Shown here in pieces: positions 1-7,719 of a stretch of 64,000 bases of DNA; position 1 is the stretch's first letter; each line of letters opens with the position of its first letter. The notes beneath the pieces were generated by a model, which was not told where the DNA came from, ran no database searches, and saw nothing but the letters and a program-made list of their open reading frames with translations. The stretch lies in NCBI RefSeq assembly GCF_001514065.1, contig NZ_KQ948424.1, positions 717,568-781,567 of the forward strand. Reading direction: 5' to 3'. Source of the stretch: Streptomyces antibioticus (GTDB lineage: Bacteria > Actinomycetota > Actinomycetes > Streptomycetales > Streptomycetaceae). The position numbers and the translations under genes were made by a program.

Positions 1-1497
1 GACCGTCAGCTGCATGACCCGGGTGGAGCCGAAGCCCTCGTCGTCGTAGGTGGTGTCGGCGAGGATCGCGGCGTAGCCGTCCAGGCTGGTGTCGGTGATC
101 TGCGTGTCCGCGTCCCCGTGCGAAGCCCACTCCAGCTTCTGCTGCTGCTTCCGCATCTCCAGAGAGACGGGGGCCTTGTCCCACTGGCTGAGGCGGACCC
201 CGATGTCCCCGGACTCGAAGATCACGATCCTGGGCTGGTCGTTCGGGCTGCCCTGCCGCACGGACTCCTGGTACCGGCTCGGCACGGAGAGGATCGCGTT
301 CATGTCCTTCTCCCGATGCCGGGTCCAGGACTCGTCGGCGATGTCCGTGGCGCTCACGGCGGAATGGGTGGCGTTCATCTCCCTGGGGTCCGCGGGTGCC
401 GGGTCCGCGAAGAACCAGGAGGTCCCGGCCCACGCCCCGCCGACGAGCGTGACGGCGAGGAGCGCGGCGAGGAGGGGGTGGCGCAGGGGGCGGGGCTTGT
501 GGTGCGGTGGCGTCGGTACCGCGGTGGTGTCCGACGCGGCAACCGGTGCGGCCTCGGGCCCGCGCAGCCGTACGGTGCCGGAGTCCTCCCCCAACTCCGT
601 CATTCGGTCGGGTTTCTGGACGACCGGCGACGGTTCCGGCTCGGCGAGCTTCGGCACCGGCCACCCTTCCGCCGCCGCCTCCAGCACCTTGGCGGCCTCC
701 TCGGCGTCGGGCCGCGCGTCGGGGTCCTTGGCCAACAGCCCGGTGATCAGCGGGCCGAGCGATCCGGCGCGCCCCGGCTCGGGCGGATCGTGGGAGAGGA
801 CCGCGGCGAGGGTGGACTCCACCGTCGTACGCCGGAAGGGCGGCTCCCCTTCGACGGCGGCGTACAACAACACACCCAGGGACCACAGATCGGAGGCCGG
901 TCCGGCCCCCTTCCCGGACATCCGCTCGGGCGCGACGAAGTCGAGCGAGCCGATGAACTCGCCGCTGACGGTGAGGGATTCCTCGCCCTGGACATGGGCG
1001 ATGCCGAAGTCGGTGAGGACGACCCGGCCGTGGGTGCCGAGGAGGACGTTGGCGGGTTTCACGTCCCGGTGGACGATGCCGACGGAGTGCGCGGAGCGCA
1101 GCGCGCCGAGGACGGCGAGACCGATACGGGCGGCCTCGGCCGCGGCGACGGGCCCGCGTCGGAGCGCCTCGTCGAGGGACTCGCCCCGGACCAACTCCAT
1201 GACGATCCAGGGCAGTCCGTCCTCCACGACGACGTCATGGATGGAGACGGCGGCGGGATGGTCGACCCGGGCGGCGGCACGGGCCTCGCGGTACAGCCGG
1301 TGCGAGGCCCGCTGATGCACTTCGTCCTCGGGATCGCCGGGCAACCTCGGCTGCTTGACCGCGACTTCACGGCCGACCAGCTCGTCGAGCGCCCGCCAGA
1401 CGGTACCCATCCCGCCCGACCCTATGCGCTCGACGAGCCGGTAACGGCCGCCTATGAGTCGCCCCTTGGGGCTGGTCCCGCCCCCGTCGTTGCTCAT
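1..1497 (-). CDS. Membrane Ser/Thr protein kinase (C-terminus cut by window edge)
   Basis: A Hanks-type kinase that phosphorylates Ser/Thr of protein substrates from the inner face of the membrane. The kinase domain fills about residues 14-275: glycine loop IGSGGMGTVW, REVAVK lysine, IVHRDVKPANVLL catalytic loop, LTDFGIA magnesium loop and VAPERM. A basic Pro-rich linker precedes one membrane segment near residues 340-360 (LLAALLAVTLVGGAWAG). The outer domain (SVPSRYQESV...) resembles the tails of its neighbours and has no PASTA repeat. The frame stays open to base 1, so 499 codons are seen and the end is missing. The ATG is placed just before the conserved kinase N-terminus; the ribosome site is weak. 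It is the last visible member of a same-strand kinase cluster. Confidence 0.93.
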   Translation of the reverse strand, partial: MSNDGGGTSPKGRLIGGRYRLVERIGSGGMGTVWRALDELVGREVAVKQPRLPGDPEDEVHQRASHRLYREARAAARVDHPAAVSIHDVVVEDGLPWIVMELVRGESLDEALRRGPVAAAEAARIGLAVLGALRSAHSVGIVHRDVKPANVLLGTHGRVVLTDFGIAHVQGEESLTVSGEFIGSLDFVAPERMSGKGAGPASDLWSLGVLLYAAVEGEPPFRRTTVESTLAAVLSHDPPEPGRAGSLGPLITGLLAKDPDARPDAEEAAKVLEAAAEGWPVPKLAEPEPSPVVQKPDRMTELGEDSGTVRLRGPEAAPVAASDTTAVPTPPHHKPRPLRHPLLAALLAVTLVGGAWAGTSWFFADPAPADPREMNATHSAVSATDIADESWTRHREKDMNAILSVPSRYQESVRQGSPNDQPRIVIFESGDIGVRLSQWDKAPVSLEMRKQQQKLEWASHGDADTQITDTSLDGYAAILADTTYDDEGFGSTRVMQLTV

Positions 1498-1558
1498 GTC
1501 CCATCAGTACCCTGCGACGTGGCGGGTTGTCGACGCGGGGCGGCCGGGCCACCGTCCG

Positions 1559-3211
1559 TCAGGTGATGTCGACGCCGCCCAGCCGCAGCATCGCCAGCTG
1601 TGTCCGGTTCAGCACACCGGCGTAGGTGTGCAGTTCGTCGACCTCGCCGGTCAGGTACTCCCCGGCCGTGCCGCGTCCGACCTGGAGGTCGCCGGTCGGC
1701 GTCCAGGTGTCCGCGCCCGTCACGCTCGCCGTGGCCGCCGGGTACGTGTCGTCGACGTAGAGCCGCAGTTCGTCGGTGCGCTCGTCGTAGACCACGGCCA
1801 GGAACTCGTCGCCCGCCGAGGAGCCCACGTCGTAGCGGGCCTCGACCGTGGTGGTCGGCGCGTCGGCGCGGTCCTCGTGGGCCACGGTCGCCTGCCAGGT
1901 CCGGGAGGCGGCGAGGTAGCGCAGGGTGAACAGGTCGGTGTGCTCGCCCGGCTGGGAGAGCACCGTCATGTCGCGGGTCACGGTGTCCGGGTCGATGCGC
2001 ACCTTGGTGGTCACCGAGAAGCCGGCGTCAGTCGGGGCGAGCGCGGTCGGCGTGGTGGCGTAGTCGCCGTCACCGTCGAGCAGCAGGTCGCCGGAGCCGA
2101 CGATGGGGTAGATGACCGGGGTGCAGTCCGGGTTCCAGGGGCAGTCGTCCGTGGCCGCGTAGATCGACGCGTCGCCCGCCAGGGTCAGCGGTGCGCCGCC
2201 CGCGTTCGCCGGGCTCCGGCCGTCGGTCGCCGACTCCAGGTCCCAGTAGCCGAGGCGCTGGGCCTTGCGGGTCGCGGCCTCCGTGATCTCGCCGGGCACG
2301 AAGACGCGGTCCCAGACGTTCACGTCGGTGAGCTGTCCGTCCCAGTGGTCGCCGATGCGGAGGGCACCGGTGCCGCCCGCCGTCACCACGCCGGTGGCCG
2401 TGCCGGTGAGCGTCCCGTTGACGTACAGCCGGGCCGTGTCGATCTCGCCGTCGTACACACCGACGAGGTGTGCCCACTCACCCTTCTCGGGGGCCCCGCC
2501 GGTGAGCCGGGTGAAGCCGCCGTCGGTGGTGGGGAGGGTGAAGGACCAGCCGGAGCCGGCCGTGGCGCCGAGCGAGAGGCCCGCCTGACCGACGACCGTG
2601 GCATCGGCGCCGGTCGTGTCCGGGCGGACCCAGGCGTCGACCGAGAAGGTCCGCGCGGTGTCGGCCGTCGAGTCGAGGGTCGCGTACGCCTCGTCCGTGC
2701 CGTCGAAGGAGGCGGCGGAGGCGACGCTCGTACCGGAAGGACCGGACGCGCCGAAGGTGACACCGGAACCGGTGACGGCGCCGGACTGGCTGTCGGGGTC
2801 CCAGTGGGTGACGGCGGTGCGGCCGTCCGAGACGTTGACGCGGTAGGTGGTCGGACTGCTGACAGCACCGGCGGCGTTCACCGCCTGGACCTGGAGCGAG
2901 GTCACCCCTTCCTTCTCCGGCATCCAGCGCAGCGACACCGGAGCGCCGGGCTCGGCCGCGGTGAGGGTACGGGGCACGCCGCCGAGCCAGGAGTAGCGGT
3001 ACGACACGACGTCGTCGGACGCCGAGTCGATCACGAACGTGCCGTAACTGCCGACGCCCTCGTGCCAGTTGTCGTCGTCCGGATACTCCGCGGACGTGAC
3101 GACGGGTGCCTGCGGCGCGTCGGCGGCCGCCGCGACTCCCGTGGTCATGCCTCCCGCGAGCGCCGCGACGCCACACAGCGTGACGGCGCGCGTCCATGCG
3201 TACTGCTTCAA
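1559..3211 (-). CDS. Secreted LamG/concanavalin-like domain protein
   Basis: A 550-residue exported protein of unknown ligand. A signal peptide (about residues 1-29, ending GVAAAADA) is followed by a beta-rich Ig/FnIII-like stretch (30-130) and two LamG-like jelly-roll units. The first is near 150-310, with FDGTDEAYATLD and FSVDAWVRPD. The second is near 335-545, with LDGDGDYATT and GEVDELHTYAGVL. Such folds usually bind sugars or proteins; no catalytic residues are recognisable. The start is taken as TTG, placed 5 bp after GGAGGGG. It sits between two membrane kinases on the same strand with 60-100 bp gaps, so it may be co-transcribed and could be an extracellular partner; that is inference. 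Confidence 0.85.
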   Translation of the reverse strand: MKQYAWTRAVTLCGVAALAGGMTTGVAAAADAPQAPVVTSAEYPDDDNWHEGVGSYGTFVIDSASDDVVSYRYSWLGGVPRTLTAAEPGAPVSLRWMPEKEGVTSLQVQAVNAAGAVSSPTTYRVNVSDGRTAVTHWDPDSQSGAVTGSGVTFGASGPSGTSVASAASFDGTDEAYATLDSTADTARTFSVDAWVRPDTTGADATVVGQAGLSLGATAGSGWSFTLPTTDGGFTRLTGGAPEKGEWAHLVGVYDGEIDTARLYVNGTLTGTATGVVTAGGTGALRIGDHWDGQLTDVNVWDRVFVPGEITEAATRKAQRLGYWDLESATDGRSPANAGGAPLTLAGDASIYAATDDCPWNPDCTPVIYPIVGSGDLLLDGDGDYATTPTALAPTDAGFSVTTKVRIDPDTVTRDMTVLSQPGEHTDLFTLRYLAASRTWQATVAHEDRADAPTTTVEARYDVGSSAGDEFLAVVYDERTDELRLYVDDTYPAATASVTGADTWTPTGDLQVGRGTAGEYLTGEVDELHTYAGVLNRTQLAMLRLGGVDIT

Positions 3212-3277
3212 AGGGTCCCCTCCCCAAGATCGGTCTCAGAGGAGGATGACCTTAACCGCCGCCACTGACAACGGAAT

Positions 3278-4915
3278 TCAGAGCACGTCGACGTCCAGGC
3301 CGGCGATGGCGGTCTTCGCCACCTCCCGGCCGCGGTCGGTGAAATCACCCTTCTCGGGGTAACTGATGGTGAGCTTGTACATGTCGCCCTTGGACGTCCT
3401 GTAGTAGAAGATCTGCATCTCGCGCGGGCGGGGGTCCTGGGTGTCGTCGGTCGTGTACGTGATCGTGTTCTGGGCGGCCGGCTTGCCCTGGTAGGTGGCC
3501 CCGCCGTCCGTCTTCGTCCGCGGGTTCTCCGGCATCTGGAGGCCGTACTCGCCGTTGTCCTTGAACTGCTTGTTGTCCTCGTACATTTCGGCGGCGGCCG
3601 AGTCGGCGATGCTGTCGCTCGTGTCCTCGGCCTTCTTGTCCAGCCGCAGGCCGATCCAGATGCTGCCGCTCCAGTCGGTGTACGTGACCCAGTGGCCGTC
3701 GTCGGTCTTCCGGTCCGGGTATCTCGGCTGGTACTCCGACGGCACCGCCAGCGACGCGGCGACATCCTTCTCGTGAACGGTCTCCCAGCCGTCCGGCAAC
3801 GGCCCCGCGAACGGGTCCGCGATCACCAGATACGCCGCCACCGCCGCCGCGACGACCGCCGCGCCGAGCCCGATGAGTGTTCTGCGGCCCAGCCGGACGC
3901 CCTTCGGGGAACCCTCGGCCCGCAGCACGGCCTGCGTCGGCGCCGGTGGTGCGGCGGCCTTCTCCAGCAGGGTCCGTACCTGCGCGGCGTTCGGGCGGCG
4001 GCCCGGCTCCTTCTGGAGGAGCCCCGTGATGACCTCGGCCAGGGGGCCCGACGCGGAGGCGGGTGTTGCGGGTGTGGCGTTGAGGACGGACTGGAGGGTG
4101 GCCGGCGTGTTGCTGCGGCGGAACGGCGAGACGCCTTCGGTGGCCGCGTACAGCACCACACCCAGGGACCACAGATCGGACGCCGGGCCCGGGCGCTGCC
4201 CCAACACCCGTTCCGGCGCGATGTATTCGGGCGAGCCGACGAAGCCGCCCGTGTCGGTCAGGCTCGTCTCGCCCTCGATCTGGGCGATGCCGAAGTCGGT
4301 GAGGACGACGCGGTCGTGGCGGCCGAGCAGGACGTTGTCCGGCTTGACGTCGCGGTGCAGGATGCCCGCCGCGTGCGCGGCCTCCAGCGCGGCCAGCACC
4401 TCCAGGCCGATTCTCGCCGCTTCCCGCGCCCCGAGGGTGCCCTCCTGCAACGCGTCGCCCAGCGAACGCCCCTGCACCAGCTCCATGACGATCCACGGCC
4501 GGCCGTCCACCACCGCCACGTCGTGCACGTTCACGACCGCCGGGTGATCGAGCCGGGCCGCGGCCCGCGCCTCGCGCCGCATCCGTTCGAAGGCGTTGGC
4601 GCGTTCGCGCTCGGGGAGGTGGTCGGGTACGCGCGGCTCCTTGACGGCGACCTCGCGGTCCACCGTCTCGTCCTTGGCCCGCCACACCGTACCCATGCCG
4701 CCGTCCCCGAGCTTGGCGAGCAACCGGTACCGGCCCGCGATCAACCGCCCCGCGCCGAGGTCCTGTCGAGGCGCCGGCTGCGGCGGCACGACCTGGGTGG
4801 TGGGTGTCGCGTACGGGTTGTCGGGGTGCGGCACCATCGCGGGCGGGTTCGGCGGCTGCAGACTGAAACTCGTTGGCTCGTCGGACCCGTAAGGGGCTCC
4901 CCCGTCGCTGCTCAT
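3278..4915 (-). CDS. Membrane Ser/Thr protein kinase
   Basis: Hanks-type kinase of 545 residues. A Pro-rich leader of about 55 residues precedes the kinase core: LGDGGMGTVW, REVAVKEP, ILHRDVKPDNVLL, LTDFGIA and YIAPERV. All catalytic residues are present, and the activation segment has several Ser/Thr (SLTDTGGF) suited to autophosphorylation. One membrane segment (LIGLGAAVVAAAVAAYLVIA) lies near residue 355, followed by an outer domain of about 180 residues that is Lys/Asp-rich with no PASTA motif. The ATG at 4915 is preferred because GGATGG lies 6 bp before it; an in-frame ATG 4 codons upstream is possible. Part of the same-strand kinase cluster; substrates cannot be read from sequence. Confidence 0.93.
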   Translation of the reverse strand: MSSDGGAPYGSDEPTSFSLQPPNPPAMVPHPDNPYATPTTQVVPPQPAPRQDLGAGRLIAGRYRLLAKLGDGGMGTVWRAKDETVDREVAVKEPRVPDHLPERERANAFERMRREARAAARLDHPAVVNVHDVAVVDGRPWIVMELVQGRSLGDALQEGTLGAREAARIGLEVLAALEAAHAAGILHRDVKPDNVLLGRHDRVVLTDFGIAQIEGETSLTDTGGFVGSPEYIAPERVLGQRPGPASDLWSLGVVLYAATEGVSPFRRSNTPATLQSVLNATPATPASASGPLAEVITGLLQKEPGRRPNAAQVRTLLEKAAAPPAPTQAVLRAEGSPKGVRLGRRTLIGLGAAVVAAAVAAYLVIADPFAGPLPDGWETVHEKDVAASLAVPSEYQPRYPDRKTDDGHWVTYTDWSGSIWIGLRLDKKAEDTSDSIADSAAAEMYEDNKQFKDNGEYGLQMPENPRTKTDGGATYQGKPAAQNTITYTTDDTQDPRPREMQIFYYRTSKGDMYKLTISYPEKGDFTDRGREVAKTAIAGLDVDVL

Positions 4916-4993
4916 GGGTCCATCCATATCGCGGCAGGCGCCGCGTTATCCAGCCAGAACGCTGTCCGGTCACAGAGCCGTGACCAATCCCCG

Positions 4994-5905
4994 TCATGGC
5001 CGTCGACGGGCTCGCAGCACCGCCGTCAGCGCACCCCGCAGCGAACGCCGCTCGATGTTCGGCATGGACCCCGTCTCCAGAAAGGCCCGCAGCATCCGTT
5101 CCGCCGACTCCCCGTCCAGCCGCCGCGCCGGATCACGCTCCAACAGCCCCCGTACGACGGGCAGCAGCGGCGCGGCCTGTGCGGGCAGCCGGATCTCCCC
5201 GGCCACCACGGCATGCAGCACCCCGCCCAACGAGTCGCGCCGGAACGGCGACTCACCGCTGACGGCCGTGCACAGCAGCGCGCCCAGCGACCACAGGTCG
5301 GACGCGGGGCCGGTGCTGAGCCCGGACATCCGCTCCGGCGCGGTGTACTCGGGCGAGCCGACGAAGGAGTCGAGGTCGGTGAGGGTGGTGGCGCCCGCGA
5401 CCTGTGCCACGCCGAAGTCGGTGAGCACGACCCGGCCGTCGTCGGCGATCAGCACGTTCGCCGGTTTGATGTCCCGGTGCAGCACCCCGGCCTCGTGCGC
5501 CGCCCGCAACGCGCCGAGCAGGGCGACGCCGATCCGCGCGGCCTCGGCGGCGTCTACGGGGCCGCGCGCGGCGATCCGGTCGGCGAGGGAGCCGCCGTCG
5601 ATCAACTCCATGACGAGATAGGGCCGTTCGTCGTCCTCGACGACGTCATGCACGACGATGATGTGCGGATGCCGGAGCTGCGCGACCGCCCGGCCCTCAC
5701 GCAGGGTGCGGTCGCGCCAACGCCGGGCCTCACCCTCGGACAGCGTCTCGTCGAGGGCCAGCTCCTTCACCGCGACACGCCGCCCGAGCAGCTGATCGGT
5801 GGCCCGCCAGACAACTCCCATCCCACCACGCCCGAGCCGCGCCTCCAGGCGATAACGCCCGGCCACGACACGGAAGTTGCCCCCCTGGGTCCCCATGAGC
5901 CCCAT
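4994..5905 (-). CDS. Soluble Ser/Thr protein kinase
   Basis: A compact kinase of 303 residues: LGRGGMGVVW, RVAVKEL, VLHRDIKPANVLI, LTDFGVA and YTAPERM, so catalytically complete. It ends about 25 residues after the kinase fold in a short basic tail (RARRRP) and has no membrane segment, unlike the other active kinases here. It is therefore probably cytosolic, or acts downstream of or together with its membrane neighbours. The start is ATG at 5905 (GGCGGGGC just upstream); a second in-frame ATG lies at 5896. The frame is open further upstream, but that part only mirrors the intergenic DNA and the end of the next kinase. Confidence 0.9.
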   Translation of the reverse strand: MGLMGTQGGNFRVVAGRYRLEARLGRGGMGVVWRATDQLLGRRVAVKELALDETLSEGEARRWRDRTLREGRAVAQLRHPHIIVVHDVVEDDERPYLVMELIDGGSLADRIAARGPVDAAEAARIGVALLGALRAAHEAGVLHRDIKPANVLIADDGRVVLTDFGVAQVAGATTLTDLDSFVGSPEYTAPERMSGLSTGPASDLWSLGALLCTAVSGESPFRRDSLGGVLHAVVAGEIRLPAQAAPLLPVVRGLLERDPARRLDGESAERMLRAFLETGSMPNIERRSLRGALTAVLRARRRP

Positions 5906-5960
5906 GATGCCCCGCCGGACGGACACCTTCCGGGGCGGTGACCGGCCAAGTTGAGGCGGA

Positions 5961-7586
5961 TCAGGAGGGGTTCGGCTGCCAGCTCCGCAGGACGGTGGTG
6001 AACCGCTTGCTCGTGGCGTCCCAGTCGCCGGCCGGCGAGGCGGTGTAGAGGGCGTACTCGACACCGTCGGTCGTCATGTACGCCACGTCCAGCGCGCGGT
6101 ACGGCCCGGAGAAGGGCGAGTCCTTCGCCAGCTGTGTCCAGGTGCACTCCCAGCGGACGCTCGGCTGGTCGCGGTAGATCTCCTGCCTCATGCTCAGCGT
6201 CGTGAAGTCCTTGAGCCGCCGTTGGTTGTTCGTCTCCAACTGACGCATGTGGTCGTAGGAGTTGGTGTAGTCCGGCGCGGTGTCGACGGCCACGCGCACG
6301 AGGGTCCTGCCCTTGTCGGGCGAGTAGTCGACCTGCGCCAGACCATCCTTCTCTTCGATGGAGACCGTCCGGTCCCAGCCATCGGGCAAGTACAGCCTGA
6401 AGCCCAGGGGATCGTCGTACTTCTTCCAGCCCGCGGGAATCACCCCCTGGGCACCCTTCGTCGGGGTCGGCGTCGGGGTCGGAGTCGGACTCTCGCTCGA
6501 CGAGGAGGAGCTGCCCGACTTCCACTGCTGCAACGCGACCGCACCACCCCCGCCGACGATCGCCGCGAGCGCCACGACCAGGGCGAACGTACGCAGCCGG
6601 TGACGTTTGCGCGGGACGGGAGCGGCCGGGACCGTGTTCGTCACCGGCGGATACGGCGTGGCGGCGGACGTCTGCACGGCACGGGTTCCGGTACCGGCGG
6701 TGCTCGTCTCCGACCCGTACCGCACGGGCCCCGTCGGCACATACGCCTGCGCCGCGCTGGACCGCCGCCCCTCGGCGACCTCCGCCAACATCTGCTCGGC
6801 CTGCGCCGCAGTCGGCCGCTCGGCCGGTTCCTTGCGGAGCAGGGCCGCCAGGACAGGCCCCAGCGCACCGGCGTTCACCGGCTGGGCGGGCTCTTCCTCG
6901 ACGACCGCCTGCATCGTGCCGATCGGCGACGTCCTGCGGAACGGTGACCTGCCTTCCACCGCCGTGTACAGCGTCGCGCCCAACGCCCACAGGTCCGACG
7001 CCGGGCCCGGGTCATGGCCGCGGACCCGCTCCGGGGCGAGGTAGTCCACGGAACCGACGACCTCGCCGGTGCGGGTGATCGTCGTATCGCCCTCGATCTG
7101 GGCGATGCCGAAGTCAGTGAGCAGGACACGCCGGTCGTGGGAGAGCAGGACGTTGCCCGGTTTCACATCCCGGTGCAGGACCCCGGCCTCGTGCGCGGCG
7201 CGCAGCGCCCGCAGCACCCACAGGCCGATGCGGGCCGCCTCGGCGGGCTCGATGCGCCCGTCCGCCTTCACCGCGTCGGCGAGCGAACGGCCCTCGACCA
7301 GCTCCATCACGATCCATGGGCGGGCGTCGTGGTCGAGGACGTCATGCACGGTGACGACGGCGGAGTGGTTGATCCGGGCCGCCGCCCGGGCCTCGGCGCG
7401 CGTGCGGTGGAGCAACCGCTCCTGGTCGCCCTCGGAGACGTACAGGGCGGCGGTCAGCTCCTTGATGGCGACAGCCCGGTGCAACACCTCGTCGTGGGCC
7501 CGCCACACGCGGCCCATGCCGCCGCTGCCGATGGTGTCGGCAAGCCGGTAGCGGCCCGCGATGAGCAGGCCCTGCATCTGATTCAC
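5961..7586 (-). CDS. Membrane Ser/Thr protein kinase
   Basis: Hanks-type kinase of about 541 residues. The core spans roughly residues 8-270: IGSGGMGRVW, AVAIKEL, VLHRDVKPGNVLL, LTDFGIA and YLAPERV. The activation loop is Thr-rich (GDTTITRTG). A linker leads to a membrane helix near residue 340 (TFALVVALAAIVGGGGAVAL), then a Ser-rich stalk with a TPTPTPTPT run and an outer domain of about 160 residues containing YLPDGWDRTV, a motif shared in spirit with the other cluster members. I favour the GTG at 7586 because GCGGGGCAAC precedes it as it does the next gene; TTG at 7598 and ATG at 7577 are in frame. Confidence 0.92.
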   Translation of the reverse strand: MNQMQGLLIAGRYRLADTIGSGGMGRVWRAHDEVLHRAVAIKELTAALYVSEGDQERLLHRTRAEARAAARINHSAVVTVHDVLDHDARPWIVMELVEGRSLADAVKADGRIEPAEAARIGLWVLRALRAAHEAGVLHRDVKPGNVLLSHDRRVLLTDFGIAQIEGDTTITRTGEVVGSVDYLAPERVRGHDPGPASDLWALGATLYTAVEGRSPFRRTSPIGTMQAVVEEEPAQPVNAGALGPVLAALLRKEPAERPTAAQAEQMLAEVAEGRRSSAAQAYVPTGPVRYGSETSTAGTGTRAVQTSAATPYPPVTNTVPAAPVPRKRHRLRTFALVVALAAIVGGGGAVALQQWKSGSSSSSSESPTPTPTPTPTKGAQGVIPAGWKKYDDPLGFRLYLPDGWDRTVSIEEKDGLAQVDYSPDKGRTLVRVAVDTAPDYTNSYDHMRQLETNNQRRLKDFTTLSMRQEIYRDQPSVRWECTWTQLAKDSPFSGPYRALDVAYMTTDGVEYALYTASPAGDWDATSKRFTTVLRSWQPNPS

Positions 7587-7719
7587 GTTGCCCCGCAATG
7601 GTCTTGACAGGGTCAGCGTAAGGATCGGTCCCTACGCAGGGAACCACGGGGGCACCAAGGAGACAGCACTGTGACAGTTGTCGCTTTCACCAGCCGCAGG
7701 CAACCGTCACCGAGTGCGC

